NCBI GenBank assembly: GCA_025357775.1
Contig: JANXOQ010000214.1
Span: 1 to 5,252, forward strand
DNA length: 5,252 nucleotides
Source of the DNA: Ferruginibacter sp.
GTDB lineage: Bacteria; Bacteroidota; Bacteroidia; Chitinophagales; Chitinophagaceae
Direction of reading: 5' to 3'
This document shows, one piece after another, positions 1 through 5,224 of this stretch (positions are counted from its first letter, which is position 1; every line of letters starts with the position of its first letter). The notes below the pieces were generated by a model that saw only the letters and a list, made by a program, of their open reading frames with translations, ran no database searches and was not told the DNA's origin. The position numbers and the translations under genes were made by a program.

Positions 1-90
1 AAATTTTATTTGTGCATTAATATTTTGAGCAAAAAAAATTGTATAAAATACAATTACAAATAATTTAAATAAATGGAAATTTTTTTTCAT
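1..90 (-). CDS. N-terminus of a secreted protein (partial, runs off left edge)
   Basis: Reading leftwards from an ATG at 90-88 gives 30 uninterrupted codons to the window edge. The product starts MKKNFHLFKLFVIVFYTIFF and continues AQNINAQIKF. This is a textbook Sec signal peptide: a Lys-rich start, a hydrophobic core at about residues 10-21, and a likely cleavage after Asn-Ala, giving a mature protein that begins with Gln. An N-A-Q end is common in exported Bacteroidota proteins. The mature protein lies outside the window, so its function cannot be told. It is transcribed away from kbl, and the two genes share the 91-464 gap. No good promoter is visible; the nearest match on this strand is TAATTTTA (122-115), one base off the -7 consensus. 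There is no Shine-Dalgarno site. The reading is short, but the signal peptide makes chance unlikely. Confidence 0.7.
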   Translation of the reverse strand, partial: MKKNFHLFKLFVIVFYTIFFAQNINAQIKF

Positions 91-394
91 AAAATAACTA
101 TAGAAGATAAGTTGTAAAATTAGTTAGAAATTAGCCTAAAAGCCTTGATTTGGGGATGAATAAGCAATTTTTAGGGGTGAATAATAGCATTTAAAGATTT
201 TAAATATGTTTTATATCTTATTAAACAAGAAAAATAGATTTTTATTGCTTTAAACTACCAGCATTATAAATGAATATTTTAGTAAAAAAATTGTGTTAAA
301 TATAAGGGCATACCAATTTTGCCTCACTTTTTGCCCTACGTAAAACTAGAAAATGTAAATACAAATAATGTTTACCTAATATTTTAAACACTAC
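91..394. other. intergenic region between divergent genes
   Basis: This very A+T-rich stretch has no reading frame of useful length on either strand. It contains an imperfect tandem pair (152-170 and 174-192, both starting GGGG and sharing a TGAATAA core) and a weak GGGCA/TGCCC dyad (306-310 and 332-336). I see no riboswitch, tRNA or convincing terminator. It should carry the promoter of the leftward secreted-protein gene. Confidence 0.5.
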
Positions 395-415
395 AATTCT
401 ATAAGTATTAGAATT
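395..415. promoter_or_regulatory. candidate operator dyad upstream of kbl
   Basis: A perfect 7-bp inverted repeat, AATTCTA (395-401) and TAGAATT (409-415), is separated by 7 bases. Its right end touches the -33 TTTG box of the kbl promoter, so a protein bound here would contact or block polymerase. That it is an operator is inference. A/T-rich dyads are easily made by chance in this genome. Confidence 0.3.
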
Positions 416-446
416 TTGCTGTGCCAAAATTTAATACCTAATTTTG
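415..446 (+). promoter_or_regulatory. Bacteroidota-type promoter of kbl
   Basis: TTTG at 415-418, a 20-base spacer and TAATTTTG at 439-446 match the Bacteroidota housekeeping sigma consensus (TTTG, about 17-23 bases, TAnnTTTG) at every defined position. Transcription should start near 450-454, leaving a leader of only about 10-15 bases before the kbl ATG at 465. The leader has no Shine-Dalgarno site, as is usual in this phylum. Confidence 0.7.
425..446. promoter_or_regulatory. second dyad overlapping the kbl -7 box
   Basis: CAAAATT (425-431) and AATTTTG (440-446) form a perfect 7-bp inverted repeat with an 8-base spacer. The right arm is the -7 element itself. The centre lies about 30 bp from that of the upstream dyad, close to three helical turns, but the arm sequences differ. 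It may be a repressor site or simply a by-product of the promoter sequence. Confidence 0.25.
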
Positions 447-464
447 TCTTAAAAACATTATTAA

Positions 465-1652
465 ATGAACAATACATTTTCTAAAAGAATAGCAGAAGAA
501 CTAGCAGAAATAAAAACTGCTGGATTGTTTAAAACCGAAAGAATAATAAGTAGCGAACAAGGAATAGAAATAACAGTAAATGATAAACAAGTTTTAAATT
601 TTTGTGCCAATAATTACCTTGGTCTTTCTGCAAACCCCAAAGTGGTAGAAGCTGCAAAACATTATATAGATACCCGTGGCTATGGCATGAGCAGTGTACG
701 TTTTATATGCGGCACACAAGATATTCACAAAGAATTAGAACAAAAAATTTCTACATTTTTGGGTACAGAAGATACCATTTTATATGCAGCGGCTTTTGAT
801 GCAAATGGTGGATTATTTGAGCCATTGTTTAATGAGCAAGATGCTATTATTAGTGATGCACTTAACCATGCAAGTATAATTGATGGGGTGCGCTTATGCA
901 AGGCACAGCGCTACCGCTATGAGCATAATAATATGTTAGATTTAGAAGAAAAATTAAAAGAGTCTGCACACTTGCGTAGCAGAATAATTGTGACGGACGG
1001 TTCATTTAGCATGGATGGTACGATTGCTCAGCTAGATAAGATTTGTGTACTTGCTCAACAATACGATGCTATAATTATGATAGATGAATGCCATTCATCA
1101 GGCTTTTTAGGAAAAACAGGTAGGGGTGCACATGAGCATAACGGCGTTGTAGGACAAATTGATATTATAACTGGTACATTAGGAAAAGCACTAGGCGGCG
1201 CAAGTGGTGGCTTTACCAGTGGCAAAAAAGAAATTATAGAAATGCTTCGCCAAAGAAGTAGACCCTATCTTTTTTCAAACACACTAGCACCTAGCATTGT
1301 AGGCGCATCTATTGCTGTGCTAGATATGCTGAGCGAAACTACCGAGCTAAGAGATAAGTTGGAAAAAAATACAAAATACTTTAGAGAAAATATGACTGCT
1401 GCAGGCTTTGATATTAAAGCAGGTGAGCACCCTATTGTACCTATTATGCTTTATGATGCAGTAGTGGCACAAAATTTTGCTGCTGCATTGTTAGAGGAGG
1501 GTATTTATGTAATTGGTTTTTTCTTTCCTGTTGTAGCAAAAGGGCAAGCACGTCTACGTGTGCAGCTAAGTGCTGCGCATGAGCAAACTCATTTGGACAA
1601 AGCTATTGACGCATTTATAAAAGTAGGAAAAAGCTTGGGAGTTATAAAGTAA
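465..1652 (+). CDS. kbl: glycine C-acetyltransferase (2-amino-3-ketobutyrate CoA ligase)
   Basis: This PLP enzyme of the alpha-oxoamine synthase family cleaves 2-amino-3-ketobutyrate with CoA to glycine and acetyl-CoA, the second step of threonine breakdown, in the cytoplasm. At 395 residues it matches the family length (398 in E. coli) and aligns end to end with the E. coli enzyme from memory. Visible landmarks are NFCANNYLGL (45-54), the Kbl-typical SVRFICGTQD (77-86), FDANGG (111-116), NHASIIDGVRLCKA (134-147) with His135 stacking on PLP, DECH (207-210) with Asp207 and His210, and TGTLGKALGG with the Schiff-base Lys241. RQRSRPYLFSN (262-272) and QARLRVQLSAAH (361-372) carry substrate-binding Arg365. 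These favour Kbl over the related BioF, HemA and SPT enzymes. The phosphate-binding Ser-Cys before FDANGG in E. coli is Ala-Ala here. No other start fits. Threonine dehydrogenase, often adjacent, is absent; a rhodanese gene follows. Confidence 0.95.
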   Translation: MNNTFSKRIAEELAEIKTAGLFKTERIISSEQGIEITVNDKQVLNFCANNYLGLSANPKVVEAAKHYIDTRGYGMSSVRFICGTQDIHKELEQKISTFLGTEDTILYAAAFDANGGLFEPLFNEQDAIISDALNHASIIDGVRLCKAQRYRYEHNNMLDLEEKLKESAHLRSRIIVTDGSFSMDGTIAQLDKICVLAQQYDAIIMIDECHSSGFLGKTGRGAHEHNGVVGQIDIITGTLGKALGGASGGFTSGKKEIIEMLRQRSRPYLFSNTLAPSIVGASIAVLDMLSETTELRDKLEKNTKYFRENMTAAGFDIKAGEHPIVPIMLYDAVVAQNFAAALLEEGIYVIGFFFPVVAKGQARLRVQLSAAHEQTHLDKAIDAFIKVGKSLGVIK

Positions 1653-1683
1653 ACAAACTATAATGGTTTAATTAAAAATAAAA

Positions 1684-1998
1684 ATGTTACAATTTTTTAG
1701 AAAATTATTTGGCCTAGGCCCGCCAACAGATTATGCACAATTGGTAAAAGATGGTGCAATAATAGTAGATGTAAGAAGTGCAGATGAGTTTACTAATAAT
1801 CATATTGTAGGCTCTATCAATATTCCTGTAGATGCACTTGCTAGTAATTTGAACAAACTAAAAGACAAAAATAAAGTAATTATTACCTGCTGTGCAAGTG
1901 GTGTGCGAAGTGCAGCTGCAAAGGGAATATTAAAATCTAATGGATATGCAACCGTTTTTAATGGTGGTGGTTGGAGTGGTCTAGAGAGAAAATTATAA
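1684..1998 (+). CDS. single-domain rhodanese-like protein
   Basis: This is a 104-residue protein consisting of one rhodanese domain, the fold that carries sulfur as a cysteine persulfide. The domain runs from about residue 15 to the end. It shows IIVDVRSADEF (26-36), HIVGSINIP (40-48, the usual H-x-x-G-[SA]-x-N-[IV]-P segment), and the active-site loop C70-A-S-G-V-R75 followed by Ser. NGGGW (93-97) near the C-terminus is typical of Bacteroidota members. Cys70 is the expected catalytic residue; Cys69 next to it is an extra. The first 12 residues (MLQFFRKLFGLG) look like an amphipathic stub rather than a cleavable signal, so a cytoplasmic site is likely. It starts 31 bases after kbl with no separate promoter or Shine-Dalgarno site, only an A-rich leader, so it is probably cotranscribed. 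The physiological sulfur donor and acceptor are unknown. Confidence 0.88.
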   Translation: MLQFFRKLFGLGPPTDYAQLVKDGAIIVDVRSADEFTNNHIVGSINIPVDALASNLNKLKDKNKVIITCCASGVRSAAAKGILKSNGYATVFNGGGWSGLERKL

Positions 1999-2014
1999 TA
2001 GTTAAAAAATATTT

Positions 2015-2050
2015 TTATACTAATTTGAAAGAAATTTCAAATTAGTATAA
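2015..2050. terminator. strong hairpin, probable bidirectional terminator
   Basis: A perfect 16-bp stem (2015-2030 with 2035-2050; inner arm TATACTAATTTGAAA) closes on the tetraloop GAAA. It begins 16 bases after the rhodanese stop. Nothing resembling a U-tract follows on the plus strand. On the minus strand the stem is followed by AAATATTTTTT, so it fits an intrinsic terminator better for the converging dipeptidase gene. It lies between convergent genes, where shared terminators are usual. Confidence 0.6.
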
Positions 2051-2061
2051 TGTAAGTATAA

Positions 2062-2281
2062 TATCAACTAAAATTTAAGTATTTCCCTTTGTCTTATTTT
2101 GTAAATAAAGCTTCAAAAGCTTACCTTCCCTTTATAGTTTTATTAGTACAAATAACTACAGGTGTAGGCTCTACAGCAGCTTTACTGCACTATATAAATT
2201 TGTAACCAATAATATAGTTTAAAGAAATTTATTTTAGATATACCTAATTCAAACGAAGCTGTTTTAAAACCATACAAATAA
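2062..2281 (+). pseudogene. possible remnant of a membrane-protein gene
   Basis: Two adjacent open stretches without start codons look more like protein than the surrounding sequence. The first (2062-2205) reads as 47 codons and ends in a hydrophobic run, YLPFIVLLVQITTGVGSTAA followed by LLHYINL and a stop. The second (2213-2281, shifted one frame) ends NSNEAVLKPYK and a stop. The codons are locally richer in G and C (ACA GGT GTA GGC TCT ACA GCA GCT). One reading is the frameshifted 3' end of a decayed gene. No ATG is present and I recognise no family, so chance is possible. The rest of the 1999-2310 gap holds the hairpin, an AAGCTT-CAA-AAGCTT mini-hairpin (2108-2122) and an AGTATATACT palindrome (2296-2305). 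Confidence 0.22.
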
Positions 2282-2310
2282 AAAATAATAACGCTAGTAT
2301 ATACTTGTTC

Positions 2311-2991
2311 TTACTTAGTCCATCTTCTCATTTTTTTAAAACCAATATCCATCACTTCATAGTTAGCATTGTTAGGCCAGCTATAATGCCACCACTCTGT
2401 ATCAAAAGCTCTAAAGCCAAATTGCTCCATAGTACTTTTTAATAATTTTCTATTGTTTAAAATGGCTTGTGGCAACATTGTAAAAGTATGATGCGCTGTA
2501 TCAGTAAAATTATCAAAACCCGTACCCATATTTATTTCTTGCTTGTTGGTAAGGTTTATTAAAGTGAGGTCTACCGCTAGCCCACGATTATGGTTACTTC
2601 CATTTTTAGGGTTGGCAACATAGCGCTCATCTTTTATAAGCTCCCACATTAATTTTGTGGCGGAGTAAGGTCGGTAGGCATCAAATATTTTTAAGCCAAC
2701 GCCTTTTGTTTGTAAAAAATTTTGTATTTGTAGTAAAGCGCTTGCAGCAGGCATGCGCATGTAGGTAGACAAAGCTTTTTTATATAATTTTTTTGTTGTG
2801 AAATTATTAGTGGTATTATACTTCAAATCTAATACAACATTTGGTATTAGATTTTGTAAATTATACATTCTTTTTTGAATATTACTATCTATAGAAAGTT
2901 TATACGCTTTTTTTGAGTTGATAATAATTGCTGGTTGCGAATATGCTAGATAGCTGCATATACAAAAATGGAATAAAAATATATTTTTCAT
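2311..2991 (-). CDS. secreted D-alanyl-D-alanine dipeptidase (VanX/DdpX type, peptidase M15D)
   Basis: This zinc dipeptidase is expected to split D-Ala-D-Ala. It has 226 residues including an N-terminal signal peptide (about 1-18, MKNIFLFHFCICSYLAYS), so it should act in the periplasm or outside, unlike cytoplasmic enterococcal VanX (about 202 residues). The family's active-site parts are all present: AYRPYS with Arg107, SNHNRGLAVD (132-141, the SxHxxGxAxD motif) giving zinc ligands His134 and Asp141, MGTGFD (155-160), and EWWH (199-202, ExWH) giving the catalytic base Glu199 and third ligand His202. NRKLLKSTMEQFGF (180-193) is also family-typical. There is no vanH/vanA-like ligase or vanRS-type regulator nearby, so this is probably peptide scavenging or wall turnover rather than glycopeptide resistance. 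No clear promoter is seen; TATATTTA, about 30 bases before the ATG, is one base off the -7 consensus. Confidence 0.9.
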   Translation of the reverse strand: MKNIFLFHFCICSYLAYSQPAIIINSKKAYKLSIDSNIQKRMYNLQNLIPNVVLDLKYNTTNNFTTKKLYKKALSTYMRMPAASALLQIQNFLQTKGVGLKIFDAYRPYSATKLMWELIKDERYVANPKNGSNHNRGLAVDLTLINLTNKQEINMGTGFDNFTDTAHHTFTMLPQAILNNRKLLKSTMEQFGFRAFDTEWWHYSWPNNANYEVMDIGFKKMRRWTK

Positions 2992-3078
2992 TTTTGTGGT
3001 ATATTATTATTTGTAAAATAAATATACGAAACTGCTTTTTATAAAGTATAAAAAATGGAAGCATTTATAATTAGTTAA

Positions 3079-3376
3079 GCTGAATTACTTAATATACTAG
3101 CTATTACAAGCTATTATTAACGATAATGAACTTTTATCAAGAACTGAATTAAAATGAGTGCTTAACAACCAAAATTATTTTAAATTAAATTAAGCAGCTT
3201 CTCATGAAAAATCCGTAAAAAATGCTATTTATGAATTTAAACCTAAAGTACAAACATTCGTTACCAATACATTTACTATTAATTTGCAAAATGCGGATGT
3301 TTAGAAGAAAACCTGCATAGCTTAAAGTGGTGGATTAGCTTTTAATTTGTATGACCGGATACGTAGGACAAGAACA
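3079..3376 (+). pseudogene. possible decayed gene with several in-frame stops
   Basis: From 3107 a single frame reads LQAIINDNELLSRTELK, stop, VLNNQNYFKLN, stop, then 36 open codons (3194-3301) that include NAIYEFKPKVQTFVTNTF and TINLQNADV. After a TAG it reads KKTCIA, stop, and SGGLAFNLYDRIRRTRT before a TAG at 3374. The segment before it, AELLNILA at 3079-3102, is one frame away. The mix of residues looks like a soluble protein and the stops stay in one frame, as in a gene broken by point mutations. In such A+T-rich DNA short open runs are common, and no family is recognised, so this is a weak call. Confidence 0.25.
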
Positions 3377-3412
3377 TAGAGGTGGATTTATAAAATGTAT
3401 TTTCTTTGTTTT

Positions 3413-3451
3413 TGTTGCAAGCCTAAAAAGTAATTTTGCAACAGATTTTTT
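3413..3451 (+). repeat. inverted repeat TGTTGCAA/TTGCAACA followed by a T run
   Basis: TGTTGCAA (3413-3420) and TTGCAACA (3436-3443) can pair across a 15-base loop. TTTTTT (3446-3451) follows two bases later, giving the shape of a rightward intrinsic terminator, although the loop is long. No plus-strand gene ends here, unless it served the decayed gene to its left. The motif recurs at 3526-3533. Confidence 0.35.
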
Positions 3452-3535
3452 GCTCGGTTTAATGAAATACAAAATGTGTAATAAATTTCAAAGATTTATA
3501 ATTCTAGTTTTTTTGCGTTTTTGACTGTTGCAAAA
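3434..3535. repeat. 11-bp perfect inverted repeat flanking about 80 bases
   Basis: TTTTGCAACAG (3434-3444) and CTGTTGCAAAA (3525-3535) are exact reverse complements. They bound a 102-base segment with no gene. The arrangement resembles the ends of a very small non-autonomous element, but I see no target-site duplication. The outer flanks (AAAAGTAA and ACGAATAT) do not match. Confidence 0.25.
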
Positions 3536-3538
3536 ACG
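3516..3538. terminator. short hairpin just after the SWIM gene
   Basis: CGTTTTTG (3516-3523) and CAAAAACG (3531-3538) form a perfect 8-bp stem with a 7-base loop, 6 bases past the SWIM gene stop on the minus strand. The position suits a terminator, but on that strand the stem is followed by an A run rather than a T run, so intrinsic termination is doubtful. Confidence 0.35.
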
Positions 3539-3544
3539 AATATG

Positions 3545-5224
3545 CTAAACTAAAATTTTCTTATTTACATAAGAAACAAATTTGTTATTGTAAAGACTTT
3601 CAGGGATGCTTTTAAAAGCTAAACTTGTATATACTTCACCATAATGTGTCTTTATTTTTTCAAATAATTTTATAAAAGTTTCCTCTTTATTTTCTTCTCT
3701 ATGGTTGTAGCTCATCCAAGGGTCAGATTTATTAAGTATTGTTTTAATTAACTCATCTTTTTTTGTACTAAACATTTTTTCAAAATACTCTAAGATAAAT
3801 GAATAATGTGTGCTTGAATCTATCGTTTCAATCATCTTCGAATACTTATTTTCAAAATCTAACATTTGAAAACAAAATTTATTGGCAATAAGATTTCCGT
3901 TTCTTGCATATCCCCTAGCCTTGGTAAAAATTTTATTTCTAAAATCCTTTTGTACCTTTTCATCTATAAATAAACTATTAATAAATATAAAATCATTAAA
4001 GTCTAAAGTTAGTGGTAACAGTTTTTTACAAACATTTTCTAACCCTATTTTATTATTTGTTTGTGTAAAAATTATCTTTAAAAATTTAAAATAAGCTGTG
4101 TTATACTCTTCTCTAAAATTATTACTTATTTGAGCATGACAATGTTTCTCAGCTATTGAATATTGTTTATTTTCAATGAGTGCTTCTATAAGTTTTTTAT
4201 TAAACTGATTATCGTAAGTAATTGGTTCAAAAATATCACTGTATTTGTTAAATAAACCATTGCTTTCAATAATTTCTAATAATTTTTTGGTGGGGTGGTC
4301 TCCATCATACAAATTGTATAATTTACAAGTTTTAAAAACTTGTGTAAGTAATTCAATTAAAATTTCTTTTCTTGTAGGGTTGGATATTTCTATCAATTTT
4401 AAAATATAAATGAAAAAATAATCTCTCAATATTTTATCATCATCAGGTATAGCATTTAAAAAATAATTCGTTACTTTCAGCCAGCTGCTTTCATTTATAA
4501 AATCATTTAAAGGTTGTAGTGTTTCTAATAATAATTTATTAACATAGCTATGAATTTTTACGGAATTTATATTTAATTTATGGTGATGTTTTTTACAAGA
4601 ATCTACTATTGCTAGTACGTTTAAAAAATTATTATAGTCGGTTAAGTCGTTAAGGTAGATTGAAACAATAGGGTCATGTACATTCCCCCATAATTCAATG
4701 AGTTTTTTTAATTCTGATTGTTCAATATTTTTTTTATTTTTTATAACTATTTTATAAGCATTTTCTGTTATTAGTAATACATCCTCTTTAGTATAGCTTG
4801 TTGGCTTTTGTGTAAAAGATGTTTTGAAAGCCAATTCTAAATCTTTGTTTTTTTGCAGTAGCTCCCACACCCAATCTTTTATTTTATTTGTATCAGCCTC
4901 TTGCAACAACAATTGTAATGGGTTGGCTTTTATTTTAACAATTTTGCTTCCAACTTTTCTTTTTTCTACTATGCTAATAAGTACTGCAGTTTTATGCACA
5001 CAAAAAGTTTTATTATCATCTTCGCAGTCGCAGGTGCTTTTTGCAATAGCCCCCGTTTTATTTACAGAAAGTGTTAAATCGTATGTTATGTTACCATCAT
5101 CTACATAAGATTCGTACTGGCTTGGTTTTACTTCATCAAGCTCACGCACCAGCAATTTTTGCGCTAGCTTTATTATATCTTTTGATAATATTTTTTTGTA
5201 ATCTTTTACTATAATTTTGCTCAT
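3545..5224 (-). CDS. SWIM zinc-finger domain protein of unknown function
   Basis: This 559-residue protein has one recognisable element, an N-terminal SWIM zinc finger of the form CxCx(n)CxH. The ligands are Cys65 and Cys67, then a 7-residue gap, then Cys75 and His77. It sits in the usual context of a short beta region (YDLTLSVNKTGAIAKSTCDC) followed by a helix (HKTAVLISIVEKRK). SWIM domains bind DNA or proteins; which applies here cannot be seen. From about residue 100 on, the chain is rich in Lys, Asn, Leu and Ile and looks all-helical, possibly divergent helical repeats. LLLQEADTNKIKDWVWELLQ (105-124) is a helical stretch of the kind that follows the finger in many bacterial SWIM proteins. 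No ATPase, helicase or nuclease motif, signal peptide or membrane segment is seen. The gene is more A+T-rich than kbl. Only 28 bases precede the ATG inside the window, so any operon partner lies to the right. Confidence 0.8.
   Translation of the reverse strand: MSKIIVKDYKKILSKDIIKLAQKLLVRELDEVKPSQYESYVDDGNITYDLTLSVNKTGAIAKSTCDCEDDNKTFCVHKTAVLISIVEKRKVGSKIVKIKANPLQLLLQEADTNKIKDWVWELLQKNKDLELAFKTSFTQKPTSYTKEDVLLITENAYKIVIKNKKNIEQSELKKLIELWGNVHDPIVSIYLNDLTDYNNFLNVLAIVDSCKKHHHKLNINSVKIHSYVNKLLLETLQPLNDFINESSWLKVTNYFLNAIPDDDKILRDYFFIYILKLIEISNPTRKEILIELLTQVFKTCKLYNLYDGDHPTKKLLEIIESNGLFNKYSDIFEPITYDNQFNKKLIEALIENKQYSIAEKHCHAQISNNFREEYNTAYFKFLKIIFTQTNNKIGLENVCKKLLPLTLDFNDFIFINSLFIDEKVQKDFRNKIFTKARGYARNGNLIANKFCFQMLDFENKYSKMIETIDSSTHYSFILEYFEKMFSTKKDELIKTILNKSDPWMSYNHREENKEETFIKLFEKIKTHYGEVYTSLAFKSIPESLYNNKFVSYVNKKILV

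Larger units (their letters stand above)
2992..3544. other. 550-base gap without an intact gene
   Basis: No convincing intact gene lies between the dipeptidase start and the SWIM gene stop. The right half is less A+T-rich than the left. The gap holds a stop-interrupted, protein-like frame (3079-3376), a set of TGTTGCAA-type inverted repeats (3413-3538), and a 57-codon ATG frame at 3351-3524 that I do not accept as a gene. The dipeptidase promoter should lie at the left end, just above 2991. Confidence 0.5.

Noticed and set aside
156..194. 12-codon frame MNKQFLGVNNSI upstream of kbl as a leader peptide
   Set aside because: It is far upstream of the kbl promoter, so it would not be on the kbl transcript, and it has no run of threonine or glycine codons that would suit attenuation.
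306..336. GGGCA/TGCCC dyad as a terminator
   Set aside because: The stem is only about 5-6 bp with a loop of about 21 bases and has no T run after it.
2311..2991. glycopeptide-resistance gene vanX
   Set aside because: The catalytic motifs fit the family, but there is a signal peptide and no vanH, vanA-type ligase or vanRS genes, so a resistance role is not supported.
3172..3309. minus-strand open stretch opposite the possible pseudogene
   Set aside because: Its only ATG is near its end, leaving just a few codons, and its reading is Ile/Phe/Cys-rich without any recognisable pattern.
3351..3524. 57-codon plus-strand frame starting ATG ACC GGA (MTGYVGQEHRGG...)
   Set aside because: It overlaps the stop-interrupted frame and both hairpins, including one with a terminator-like T run, has no promoter or ribosome-binding signal, matches no family I know, and its length is possible by chance.
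3882..4094. 70-codon plus-strand open frame
   Set aside because: It lies wholly inside the SWIM gene on the opposite strand; its hydrophobic composition is the antisense image of a Lys/Asn-rich helical protein.
4824..5108. 94-codon plus-strand open frame
   Set aside because: It is antisense to the N-terminal part of the SWIM gene, including the zinc finger; the Ser/Cys/Leu-rich product is a shadow.
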